Shown: positions 1-7,153 of the stretch, one piece after another
How positions within the stretch are numbered: position 1 is the first letter of the stretch
How the letters are laid out: the number at the start of each line of letters is the position of its first letter
Assembly (NCBI GenBank): GCA_900315435.1
Contig: OMYY01000004.1
Span: 1 to 64,000 of the forward strand
DNA: 64,000 nucleotides
Direction: 5' to 3'
Source of the DNA: an uncultured Spirochaetaceae bacterium
GTDB lineage: Bacteria; Spirochaetota; Spirochaetia; Sphaerochaetales; Sphaerochaetaceae
Translations under genes and position numbers: made by a program
Notes under the pieces: generated by a model
What the model was told of the DNA's origin: nothing
Databases searched by the model: none
Seen by the model: only the letters and a program-made list of their open reading frames with translations

Positions 1-252
1 GAGCGGTACGGAGTCGACCTGACGGCGGAGGCCGAGGAGGAGATGCAAGAGATGGAGAGCATGGGAGCCGCCCTGAGGCGGGAGGCGAGGAACGAGGGAA
101 TGCAGCTCGGTCTGCGGCAAGGACCGGTCGGGATGATCCACGACTTCGCACGGAGGCAGCATGTCTCCTACGAACGGTCGATGGAGATGCATGGCGTGCC
201 CAAGGAAGAGTGGTCCCGATACTTGGAGATTCTGGAGGCCATGGACAAGTGA
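1..252 (+). CDS. C-terminal part of a putative Rpn/PD-(D/E)XK family nuclease (5' end outside window)
   Basis: The reading frame is open from base 1, so only the last 83 residues are present and the start lies outside the window. What is visible is a Glu/Arg-rich helical tail with the pattern EARNEG-MQLGLRQG, followed by a short basic and aromatic end. Such tails close proteins of the Rpn recombination-promoting nuclease / PD-(D/E)XK putative transposase family, which often occur in many copies per genome. The catalytic domain is not in the window, so the assignment rests on the tail alone. It could also be another protein with a charged C-terminal helix. Confidence 0.45.
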   Translation, partial: ERYGVDLTAEAEEEMQEMESMGAALRREARNEGMQLGLRQGPVGMIHDFARRQHVSYERSMEMHGVPKEEWSRYLEILEAMDK

Positions 253-310
253 CGCAAGGCAAGGCTGCTTCACCCGGTTTCCTCCGACAGGGGCAGCCTT
301 GGGCCGGCAA

Positions 311-341
311 TAAAAAAATCGCCATAGAGACTCTATGGCGA
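311..341 (-). terminator. Rho-independent terminator of the tRNA-Ala gene
   Basis: A near-perfect inverted repeat (arms 319-329 and 331-341, core CGCCATAGAG/CTCTATGGCG) is followed on the minus strand by seven consecutive T residues at 312-318. It begins seven bases beyond the tRNA 3' end, so it fits as the tRNA terminator. Confidence 0.85.
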
Positions 342-347
342 CCATGA

Positions 348-420
348 TGGAGCTGGTGGGAGTCGAACCCATGACAGCCAGATTGCGAACCTGGTGCTCT
401 ACCAACTGAGCTACAGCCCC
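348..420 (-). tRNA. tRNA-Ala, anticodon CGC
   Basis: The minus strand folds into a 73-nt cloverleaf. The acceptor arm is GGGGCTG/CAGCTCC, the D arm is GCTC/GAGC, the anticodon stem is CCAGG/TCTGG with loop TTCGCAA, and the T loop is TTCGACT. The anticodon at positions 34-36 is CGC, which reads GCG codons for alanine. The discriminator base is A and the 3' CCA is not encoded. The fifth T-stem pair is an A-C mismatch. A terminator follows directly. Confidence 0.95.
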
Positions 421-466
421 GATACGGCATTTACCTTATCAGCAACTGGACTCTTTGGCAAGACAG

Positions 467-1093
467 TCAATACTGCCAACTGTTATATTCGAACGGAGGA
501 ACCTCCGGCTTGCCGGTATCGTCTTTCTCGTTCTTGCAATACTCGACGTACTCCTGCCAGATGTGCTTGATGTCCTCGCCTTCCAACTGGGGGATGACTT
601 TGCTCGAATCAGTCAGGAAGTCCATTTCGGTCTTCCCCATCTCCCGCCCTTTGACCGTGTGCATGTCATAGGCGTAGTCAGGCACCTCGGCCACACGGCC
701 ATGAGCAAAGTCTTTGATCAGCATGTTCTTGATATTGTCACTGGAGCGTTCCTTCTTTTGCCTGCAGAGGAACCGGATAGCATAGACGAAGAACATCGGC
801 CTGTCGCCATCCTGGTAGAGGAACTCCTTGCGCATGTTGTACAGCGTCCAGATCAGTTGCGGAGCATCGGTATTGCCAAAACCGATATCCTCGACGCTGA
901 TGGAGAGCAGACGGCGCCACATCTTGTCTTCGAACTGGGGACTGGTGATGTACATCTCATAGGCGGCAGCCAGCGCATTGTGCTCCAGACCGCGGCGAAT
1001 CGATTTCTGCAACATCGAGATGATCTCGTCACCGGGAATTCCGTTGCGGGTCGTGACCTTCGCCCACGGATCATACGACATGAACTCACTCAT
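467..1093 (-). CDS. Stand-alone MgsA/RarA C-terminal-domain-like protein (second paralogue of the operon)
   Basis: This 208-residue protein is the last gene of a leftward sugar-transport operon. Its core (M-L-Q-K-S-I-R-R-G ... A-A-Y-E-M ... R-L-L-S-I-S-V-E-D-I-G-F-G) matches the pattern of the C-terminal domain of MgsA/RarA, the clamp-loader-like recombination ATPase, where the equivalent reads S-I-R-G-S-D ... R-R-L-V-R-I-A-S-E-D-I-G-L. No AAA+ ATPase part is present. It is clearly homologous to the protein encoded at 4147-4719, sharing E-D-[IV]-G-F-G, C-K/R-Q-K-K-[ED]-R-S-S-D and the P-D-Y-A block. The start at 1093 has an AAGAAGG ribosome site 8 nt upstream; the preceding permease ends 14 nt away. 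The function in a sugar operon is unknown; a scaffolding or regulatory role would be a guess. Confidence 0.75.
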   Translation of the reverse strand: MSEFMSYDPWAKVTTRNGIPGDEIISMLQKSIRRGLEHNALAAAYEMYITSPQFEDKMWRRLLSISVEDIGFGNTDAPQLIWTLYNMRKEFLYQDGDRPMFFVYAIRFLCRQKKERSSDNIKNMLIKDFAHGRVAEVPDYAYDMHTVKGREMGKTEMDFLTDSSKVIPQLEGEDIKHIWQEYVEYCKNEKDDTGKPEVPPFEYNSWQY

Positions 1094-1107
1094 ATAGCAA
1101 TACCTTC

Positions 1108-1935
1108 TTATCCTTTGATACCGGACGACGAAACGCCGGCGACAAAAAATTTCTGTGTGAAAAGAAAGAGCGCAATCACGGGAACCACGCTTAAGGTGGC
1201 GCCTGCGAGCTGCACCGGCACATTGGCACCGCCCCGTTCCTGGAAGAAGCGCAAGGCGGGCGTAATCAGTTGCCTGTCCATCGAGTTGATAAACAGGAAG
1301 GGATCGAGAAAGTTGTTCCAGATGTTGATGAAACTGAACAGGATCGTCGTGGCGATTGACGGTCCGGAAAGCGGCAGGAAGAGCAAGACGAGGATACGGA
1401 CATGGCCGGCACCGTCGATCTTCGCAGCCTCGGAGAAATCCTCGGGAACCGAACGGAAGAATTCCGTCATCAGGAGCAAATAGAAAACCTCGCTGATTTC
1501 CGGAAGAATGATGGTCCATGACGTATCAAGCAGGTGCAAGGCACGGAAAAACATGTAGCGGGGCACCATCGTCGTCTCCCCTGGCACCATCAGCGTCGCG
1601 AGCAGGACCGCCATGATCATACGTCCTCCAGGAAAGCGTAGACGACTGAACGCATAAGCCGCCGGCAAGGTCGCCAGCAGACGTAGCGCGATGGTAAGGG
1701 TTACCGTCACGATCGTATTGCGGTACCAATCCCCGAAATTCTTGTGGAACAGCACCTTCTGGTAGTTGTCCCAAATGGGCTTCACCGGGCTGAAGAGCGG
1801 CTTGTATGCCAGTCCAGCCGGACGGAAGCCGATGGCCACCATCATGACAAACGGATAGAGCATGGCGATGGCGAGCAGCCACATGACTGCGGTGAAAACC
1901 CGCTGCCTTCTGGAATCGATTACCGGCTTTCCCAT
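1108..1935 (-). CDS. Carbohydrate ABC transporter permease, MalG/UgpE type
   Basis: The 275-residue protein is an inner-membrane subunit of an ABC sugar importer. It shows six hydrophobic segments and the EAA loop typical of the family (around E-D-F-S-E-A-A-K-I-D-G-A-G), which contacts the ATPase. The N-terminus carries the family pattern of a transmembrane helix followed by the P-x-x-W-D-N-Y-Q-K-V periplasmic stretch. It overlaps the upstream permease by 16 bp, with a GAGGA ribosome site inside that gene, so the two are translationally coupled. No ATPase gene is present in the operon; such importers often share an MsmK/UgpC-type ATPase encoded elsewhere. Confidence 0.93.
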   Translation of the reverse strand: MGKPVIDSRRQRVFTAVMWLLAIAMLYPFVMMVAIGFRPAGLAYKPLFSPVKPIWDNYQKVLFHKNFGDWYRNTIVTVTLTIALRLLATLPAAYAFSRLRFPGGRMIMAVLLATLMVPGETTMVPRYMFFRALHLLDTSWTIILPEISEVFYLLLMTEFFRSVPEDFSEAAKIDGAGHVRILVLLFLPLSGPSIATTILFSFINIWNNFLDPFLFINSMDRQLITPALRFFQERGGANVPVQLAGATLSVVPVIALFLFTQKFFVAGVSSSGIKG

Positions 1936-2807
1936 GCAGTCCTCACTTTGGCGAGCAGGTGGTTCACCATGACGATGAACAAGGTGAAAAGCACTCCCTC
2001 GGCGCTGGCGATGGAGAACTTCTGGAAAAGAAACGCGTCATTGTAAATCTGGAGCGAGAGCACCATGCTCCTGGTCCCTGGACCACCGCCAGTCAGGCCG
2101 ACGACCGTCGTGTAGCTGCGGAAAGAGTTGATGACCGTGATGGTCAACAGCATGAACAGTGCGGGCGCGATCAGGGGAAGAGTCACGTGGTGCATCCGTT
2201 CCCAGAACGTCACCCCCTCCATGTCCGCCACTTCGTTGAGCTCAAGTGGGATATCCTGCATGGCGGCCAGCGTGGTGATGATGTTGAAGGCAAGCGCGAC
2301 CCAGACACCAATCAAGGCCGTCATCGGCAAAGCAAGGACCGGACTGTTCAGCCACTGCGGCCCTTTGGCCCCGAAGAGACGGAAGACCGCATTGACCGGG
2401 CCGCGGGTCGGATTCAAGAGATACTTGAAGACCACGCCGACGGCAATCATGTTGGTCACATACGGCATGTAGAAACAGGTGCGGACAAAAGCCCGACCTT
2501 TGAACGTGCGGTTGAAGAGGACGGCCAAGAGCACTCCGAGAACCATGATTGTGATAGTGTAGACCAGCGAGAAAACCAAAGACCGGCCGAAGCCCCCCCA
2601 GAAGGAGGAACTGGCCAGTACTTTCTGATAATTGGAGAGGCCGACAAAAGTCGTATCGGCAAGGCGGGTCGCATTGTTGCGGTTCCAGGAGCTCACCACG
2701 ACTCCATAGAGAATCGGATAGAGCTTGAAAACCGCGAACACCAACAGGAACGGAGCGGCGAACAGATACGCAGTCCGGCCCTCCCCCCTTGTCTGTTTCG
2801 AAGCCAT
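1920..2807 (-). CDS. Carbohydrate ABC transporter permease, MalF/UgpA type
   Basis: This is the first permease of the importer, 295 residues. It has six predicted membrane spans, an N-terminal pattern A-Y-L-F-A-A-P-F-L-L-V-F-A-V-F-K-L-Y-P typical of MalF/UgpA proteins, and an EAA motif (E-L-N-E-V-A-D-M-E-G-V) in the last cytoplasmic loop. The ATG at 2807 is chosen because GGAGG lies 9 nt upstream and the gap to the binding-protein stop is then 20 bp; a GTG at 2831 would overlap that gene and lacks a ribosome site. It pairs with the product of 1108-1935. Confidence 0.93.
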   Translation of the reverse strand: MASKQTRGEGRTAYLFAAPFLLVFAVFKLYPILYGVVVSSWNRNNATRLADTTFVGLSNYQKVLASSSFWGGFGRSLVFSLVYTITIMVLGVLLAVLFNRTFKGRAFVRTCFYMPYVTNMIAVGVVFKYLLNPTRGPVNAVFRLFGAKGPQWLNSPVLALPMTALIGVWVALAFNIITTLAAMQDIPLELNEVADMEGVTFWERMHHVTLPLIAPALFMLLTITVINSFRSYTTVVGLTGGGPGTRSMVLSLQIYNDAFLFQKFSIASAEGVLFTLFIVMVNHLLAKVRTAWESR

Positions 2808-2827
2808 CGGCCTTGCCTCCCTTCCCT

Positions 2828-4144
2828 TCACCGGGCGTTGGCAATCGCCTCGTTGGCCCTGCTGACGATGTTGCCGATCGTCTCGCTGAGCGACTGCAGG
2901 TCCATGCAGTAGGCCCGGACCTCCTCCTGCACGATGGTGTTGTACTCCGTGGCGGCAGTTCCGACGATGTCGCTCGGGGTCCCCTCCAAACCGTTGGCGA
3001 TCAAGGCATCGTACAGGTCAGAGACGGCAATCTGGCCGTTGGATGCCACGGCAGTGGAACTGAAAGCCTCTTCCTGCTGCTCTGCAGTCAGCGTCGCCAG
3101 GGCAGGAATGCCTCCCTCGTATTTCCACTGGTTCTGCGCCAGCCAGAGGACGTAGGTGACCGCCTCGTCCGGGTGGGCGGCGTTCTTGTTGACGGAAGCG
3201 TAGGCGATACTGGTCAGGTTGCGCTTGCCATCCGCGTTGGCAGGAAGCGGGGCGATGCCGTACTTCCAGTCCCTCGGATAGTCGTTCTGGCTGTTCAACA
3301 GCCTCGTGAACCAGTTGCCCTGACAGAACATGCCGAGATGGTCGCCGGCGAGGGCATAGTAGTTCCAGCTGACGTTTTCCGCCTGCAGGTCTGCGACACC
3401 CATCTGGATGCCTTGGACCGAAGAAAGCTCCTTGTACCACTTGATCGACTCTGCGAAGGCGGGATCGTCGAAATTGCTGGTGCCGTCGGCTTTATAGAAC
3501 GGAACATCCTTCTGACGCGCCAGCAGGAACATCCACTGGGAGTCAGGCTGCATGAAAGAGCCGTAGATACCCTTCTTCGGGTCAGAGAGCTTTTTGGCGA
3601 TGGCAACATACTCATCCCAAGTCCAGCCTACTTTCGGGTACTCGACGCCGGCCGCGTCAAACATGTCCTTGTTGTAGTAGACGCACCAGAGCTCCTGCTT
3701 GAAAGGAATGCCGTAATACTCTCCGCTCTGGTCGGCCGGAAGGTTGCTCCCCCACAGGGCGTTGGCGTCGACACCTGCCCTGGCCACCAGGTCCTTCAGC
3801 GGCATGAAGAACTTGCCCTCGTTGCGGATGGTATAGTTCTTCGGTCCGACAGACTCGATGACGTCGATCGGATTGCCCGCCATCAAATCGATGTTGACCT
3901 TGGCGTCGTGGTCGTCATCATTGCCCGGAGTAGCGGTCACCTCGACATGAATGCCGGTCTCGGCCTCGAAATCCGCATTCATCGTATTGAACCACTCCTC
4001 CGAAGCGTAGGAGGCCCGGACTTCGGTGGTGACCACCTTCCGGGCGGAAGCCACAGCGGCCGTCTGCTTCTCAGAGGAACCACCTGCATAGGCCAAGGAG
4101 CCAGCGAGAGCCGCCAAAACCATGCACACAACACTCTTTTTCAT
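2828..4144 (-). CDS. Extracellular sugar-binding protein of an ABC importer
   Basis: The 438-residue protein starts with a classical signal peptide (M-K-K-S-V-V-C-M-V-L-A-A-L-A-G-S-L-A-Y-A) followed by G-G-S-S-E-K. The lipobox cysteine is missing, so it is probably a soluble periplasmic protein. The mature part follows the family 1 solute-binding fold, with the A-D-F-E-x-E-T-G-I-H-V block near the N-terminus and the W-T-W-D-E-Y hinge region. The start at 4144 uses a GGAG 8 nt upstream; an alternative ATG at 4150 is too close to that site. It lies 2 nt after the first MgsA_C-like gene and feeds the two downstream permeases. The sugar is not evident from the sequence. Confidence 0.92.
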   Translation of the reverse strand: MKKSVVCMVLAALAGSLAYAGGSSEKQTAAVASARKVVTTEVRASYASEEWFNTMNADFEAETGIHVEVTATPGNDDDHDAKVNIDLMAGNPIDVIESVGPKNYTIRNEGKFFMPLKDLVARAGVDANALWGSNLPADQSGEYYGIPFKQELWCVYYNKDMFDAAGVEYPKVGWTWDEYVAIAKKLSDPKKGIYGSFMQPDSQWMFLLARQKDVPFYKADGTSNFDDPAFAESIKWYKELSSVQGIQMGVADLQAENVSWNYYALAGDHLGMFCQGNWFTRLLNSQNDYPRDWKYGIAPLPANADGKRNLTSIAYASVNKNAAHPDEAVTYVLWLAQNQWKYEGGIPALATLTAEQQEEAFSSTAVASNGQIAVSDLYDALIANGLEGTPSDIVGTAATEYNTIVQEEVRAYCMDLQSLSETIGNIVSRANEAIANAR

Positions 4145-4146
4145 TC

Positions 4147-4719
4147 TCATTTCTCCTTCTTGCTCTCCGCAAGCAACTGCAAAATCCGTTCGCGGTAGGT
4201 CGTGTCGCGACCTTCCCATTCAGGAACGACCTTTGCGGCATCAAGGTAGAAATCCTCCTCTCCCTTGCCGGCCAGCTGTCCGCGCAGCGTGTGCTGGTCG
4301 AGCGCGTAATCGGGAATCTGGGGACGGAGGGTCCCCGCTTGGTAGGACTTTTGAATCCAGCAGTACATTTCGTCGCTGGAGCGGTCCTTCTTGCACTGGC
4401 AGAGGTAACGGACTGCGTGGATGGCAAGCAGTCCGCGGTCGCCCGCATGGCGGTAGGTCTTGCGCATCACATCCAGCTGTCCGATGAGAACCGGAGCAAA
4501 GACATCCCCGAACCCAACATCCTCGACGCTGATGGTCTTGAGGCGGTACCACAAGTACTCTTCCATATCCTCGCTGGTGACCAACATCTCGTAGGCGAGT
4601 GTTGCCGCATTCTCCGCGTGACCGCGGCGAATCTCTTTCTGAAGGGCAGAAATGACCTCGTCGGCGGCCAAGCCGCTGACCGTCTTGCATTTCTGCCAAG
4701 GATCGTACGGGTAAGACAT
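4147..4719 (-). CDS. Stand-alone MgsA/RarA C-terminal-domain-like protein (first paralogue of the operon)
   Basis: This 190-residue protein is the first gene of the leftward transport operon. The pattern E-V-I-S-A-L-Q-K-E-I-R-R-G ... Y-R-L-K-T-I-S-V-E-D-V-G-F-G corresponds to the C-terminal helical domain of MgsA/RarA, again without an ATPase module. It is a paralogue of the product of 467-1093, and the two genes enclose the binding protein and the permeases. The next gene starts 2 nt after its stop, implying coupled translation. Its 5' flank is shared with the divergent araC-type gene. The operon position suggests a role tied to the imported sugar, but no enzymatic motif is visible and no function can be assigned. 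Confidence 0.75.
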   Translation of the reverse strand: MSYPYDPWQKCKTVSGLAADEVISALQKEIRRGHAENAATLAYEMLVTSEDMEEYLWYRLKTISVEDVGFGDVFAPVLIGQLDVMRKTYRHAGDRGLLAIHAVRYLCQCKKDRSSDEMYCWIQKSYQAGTLRPQIPDYALDQHTLRGQLAGKGEEDFYLDAAKVVPEWEGRDTTYRERILQLLAESKKEK

Positions 4720-4775
4720 ACCCTTTTATGGAGCAAACGCCCGAGAATGGCAATGGCAAAAGGGAAAGAAAAGCT

Positions 4776-4804
4776 TTGAATTCATCCCATCTTTTCTGTA
4801 TACT
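4776..4804 (+). promoter_or_regulatory. Promoter of the AraC-type gene
   Basis: TTGAAT at 4776-4781 and TATACT at 4799-4804 are separated by exactly 17 bp. The -10 box ends 7 nt before the ATG at 4812, so transcription would begin at or next to the start codon and give a leaderless message. No Shine-Dalgarno sequence is present. Confidence 0.7.
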
Positions 4805-4811
4805 TGCGGAT

Positions 4812-5717
4812 ATGCGATATCTTCGAGAGAAATTCTTTTTCCCTCCCAGTTGCGAACAGCATTACCTCTCCTCCACCACTATCAACTGCCCGACTTTCAG
4901 CACGGCACGGGTGAAGCAGGGTGGCTACAGCATACTCACCGAGGGATTCTGGGGGGAGCGTACGCGTGAGCGCCACTTCGCCGTGCTTGTCATGACGCTC
5001 TCGGGAACCGGCAGATTCACCCTCGAGGACGGCACCACAATCGCCGTCCATCCCGGGCAAGCCTTCATCAGCGCCTCACAAGGACAGGGCCATCGCGAAG
5101 AGACGATAGGAAAAGAACCTTGGGAGACGCTCTGGCTCACCGTCTGGGAGAACTCCCCCCGCTTGCAGTCCTTCGAACTCGCCGACTGGCAGGTGGTACC
5201 CTTCACCTGGGACCCGGAATTGAAGGACCTGCTGATGGGGATGTTGAACGAGGAGTCCTACAACGACATCAACTCGCTCGGCGCGATCGAGTTGTTCGCC
5301 CAGCTCTTCTTCATCTACCTGGAACGGGCGCTCGGATGGACGGAAAGCACCTCGGTCAGGACAAACCGCATGCGGATGGCCCCTCTTTGGAAGAAAGTGA
5401 CCGAGCATATCGACCGACCATGGCCGGTCGAGGATTTGTGCAAGGAAGCCGGCATCAGCCGCAGCCATCTCTCGCGCTTCTGCGAAGAACTCTACAACAA
5501 GTCCCCAGGAAGAATCGTCAGGGACCTGAAGATGAAACAGGCCAAACTGCTGCTCTGCAACTCGGACTACTCGGTGGGGGAAATCGCCGACCATGTCGGA
5601 TACCTGAATGCGGCCAACTTCACCACCGCCTTCACCCACGTCACCGGCCTTTCTCCACGTCAATATCGTCAACAATACCGCATGAAAATTGGCGACGATA
5701 ATATAGAAATACAATGA
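4812..5717 (+). CDS. AraC family transcriptional regulator
   Basis: The 301-residue protein has an N-terminal cupin-like sensing domain (roughly residues 15-140, with F-T-L-E-D-G-T-T and H-P-G-Q-A-F motifs). It ends in a two-helix-turn-helix AraC domain (residues 205-290) carrying the signature from V-E-D-L-C-K-E-A-G-I-S-R-S-H-L-S-R to F-T-T-A-F-T-H-V-T-G-L-S-P-R-Q-Y-R. It diverges from the sugar importer operon at 4719-467 and is its likely activator, with the sensing domain binding a sugar. An in-frame start exists upstream at 4728, but it would lie before the predicted promoter, so the ATG at 4812 is preferred. Confidence 0.9.
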   Translation: MRYLREKFFFPPSCEQHYLSSTTINCPTFSTARVKQGGYSILTEGFWGERTRERHFAVLVMTLSGTGRFTLEDGTTIAVHPGQAFISASQGQGHREETIGKEPWETLWLTVWENSPRLQSFELADWQVVPFTWDPELKDLLMGMLNEESYNDINSLGAIELFAQLFFIYLERALGWTESTSVRTNRMRMAPLWKKVTEHIDRPWPVEDLCKEAGISRSHLSRFCEELYNKSPGRIVRDLKMKQAKLLLCNSDYSVGEIADHVGYLNAANFTTAFTHVTGLSPRQYRQQYRMKIGDDNIEIQ

Positions 5718-5775
5718 AAATTGTATTGAATTTGCTCTTGCGTAGTCGTAGAAGATAGTCTAGGATTAAGATATT

Positions 5776-6843
5776 ATGGTTACGTATGCGCTCTCTTCCG
5801 CAATGTGGAAGCTCGTAGAGAAAGTCCGAAGGGAATCAGGCTTCGACCCCTCGACAGCCACCCCGGAACGGCTGCAACAGCTCAACAGCACGCCACTGAA
5901 CAAGCGGTACAGGAAGCTGCTCGGAAAGTTTCCTCGAGGAATCGAGGGAGAGACCTTCATCATCCCGGTTGAAGGCGGCGCCATCACCGGCTACCTGTTC
6001 CGCAGCCGTTCCCACCGGGAGGTGAGCGACGTGACCCCGCTGGTGGTCTTCTACCATGGTGGCGGCTGGGTCTTCGGCAACATGGACCTGTACAACGTCT
6101 TTTGCGCCCGTCTCGCCGACCGGCTCCAGGCGACGGTCCTTTCCGTCGACTATCGGCTTGCCCCCACCTACAAGTTCCCGACCGCGGCCGAGGATTGCTA
6201 CAGCACCCTGCTGTGGGCATCTGCCGGCAGCAGGTACTGGAAGGTCGATCCGGACCAGATTTTCGTGATGGGAGATTGCGTCGGAGGCAGCCTCGCCGCC
6301 GTCGTCTCACGCCTGGCACGGGACCGGAAGGGCCCGGCGATTGCAGGACAAATCCTGATTTGCCCGGTTACCGACGGGCGCATGCGCACCGAAAGCTACG
6401 AAACCTACAAAGACTCCCCGACGCTGACGGAAAAGCAGATGGCCTTCTACATCAACCAGTACGCCAAGGAACCGAAGGATATCCTGAACCCCAACTTCTC
6501 GCCGATGCTGGGGCTGGACCAGTCCCGGTTGCCGGAAACGCTGGTCATCACTGCGGAATACGACCCGCTGAAGGATGATGGAGCGCTGTACGCGAAGCAA
6601 CTCAGAGAAAACGACACCCCAGCCAACTGCCTCGAAGTGAAGAAGACGGTCCATGGCTTCATCTGTTATCCGGACGCCACTGGCACGGAAGAGGCGCTGT
6701 GCGCGATCAACCAGTTCATCAGCGGCCGGTCGGTCAACCAGGTGACACTGATCACCACGAAAGACTACAACGCCCAGCTCAAGCAGGAGCAACGGGAAGC
6801 CAAGCGCAAGCTGAAGAACCATCTGGCAATCGATTCGGAATAA
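5776..6843 (+). CDS. Alpha/beta hydrolase, hormone-sensitive-lipase-like family, with Cys at the nucleophile position
   Basis: This 355-residue protein has the architecture of the HSL (family IV) esterases. The oxyanion motif H-G-G-G-W is at residues 94-98, the D-Y-R-L-A-P block follows, and the nucleophile elbow is around residue 168. The elbow reads G-D-C-V-G-G, whereas the family has G-D-S-A-G-G, so the catalytic serine is replaced by Cys168 (codon TGC at 6277-6279). Candidate Asp263 (A-E-Y-D-P-L) and His293 (V-H-G-F) complete the triad. The substrate is unknown; activity may be thiol-dependent, weak or lost. A basic 30-residue tail follows the domain. An AGGA site lies 10 nt before the ATG. 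Confidence 0.88.
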   Translation: MVTYALSSAMWKLVEKVRRESGFDPSTATPERLQQLNSTPLNKRYRKLLGKFPRGIEGETFIIPVEGGAITGYLFRSRSHREVSDVTPLVVFYHGGGWVFGNMDLYNVFCARLADRLQATVLSVDYRLAPTYKFPTAAEDCYSTLLWASAGSRYWKVDPDQIFVMGDCVGGSLAAVVSRLARDRKGPAIAGQILICPVTDGRMRTESYETYKDSPTLTEKQMAFYINQYAKEPKDILNPNFSPMLGLDQSRLPETLVITAEYDPLKDDGALYAKQLRENDTPANCLEVKKTVHGFICYPDATGTEEALCAINQFISGRSVNQVTLITTKDYNAQLKQEQREAKRKLKNHLAIDSE

Positions 6844-6847
6844 GGTG

Positions 6848-7051
6848 TCAATAGTGTGGCGGACGGCGGTTGGCGATCTCTTCCCCCTCGTCCCGCATCA
6901 GCTCGGCGACCTTCTTCTTCAAGGCGTCGACATGGGCATGCAACTCCGCCATCTCTTTCTGCTGGGCGACCACGATCTCGTTGAGTTGTTCCACCGTCTC
7001 TTCCAGATAGGAAAGCTTGACCTCTACCTTTTCCACGCGTTCCGATTCCAT
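6848..7051 (-). CDS. slyX: SlyX family protein
   Basis: This is a 67-residue, entirely helical protein that starts E-S-E-R-V-E-K-V-E-V-K-L-S-Y-L-E-E and ends R-R-P-P-H-Y. The heptad pattern predicts a coiled coil over residues 3-55. The P-P-H-Y end and the E-x-L-N-E-[IV]-V-x-x-Q-Q-K-E-[IM] centre are hallmarks of SlyX, a small conserved protein of unknown function. GAGG lies 8 nt upstream of the ATG. It is convergent with the esterase gene (4-bp gap) and diverges from the WYL regulator gene, sharing a 100-bp control region rich in GCAAC/GTTGC half-sites. Confidence 0.88.
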   Translation of the reverse strand: MESERVEKVEVKLSYLEETVEQLNEIVVAQQKEMAELHAHVDALKKKVAELMRDEGEEIANRRPPHY

Positions 7052-7054
7052 CAG

Positions 7055-7132
7055 GCAACCTCTTGTTGCATAATCGCCGATTCACTTGCAATTGGCAACA
7101 TGTTTCTCTAAGATATGTTGCATATGGTTGCC
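7055..7132. promoter_or_regulatory. Promoter and inverted-repeat operators between slyX and the WYL regulator
   Basis: TTGCAA (7086-7091) and TAAGAT (7109-7114), 17 bp apart, form a promoter for the rightward WYL gene. An inverted repeat with arms GCAACAT (7095-7101) and ATGTTGC (7115-7121) covers its spacer and -10 region. A second GCAAC/GTTGC repeat with a 5-bp gap lies at 7055-7069 towards slyX, and a further GGTTGCC is at 7126-7132. This looks like an autoregulatory operator set for the WYL protein. Confidence 0.5.
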
Positions 7133-7153
7133 GAACCAGGCAAAGGAGTTGCC

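Noticed and set aside
261-300. Inverted repeat AAGGCTGC/GCAGCCTT after the partial first gene
   Set aside because: The loop is 24 nt long and there is no T-run on the plus strand, so I do not call it a terminator.
455-1483. Open frames opposite the MgsA_C-like and permease genes
   Set aside because: Antisense shadows without ribosome sites or domain patterns; the leftward operon explains the region.
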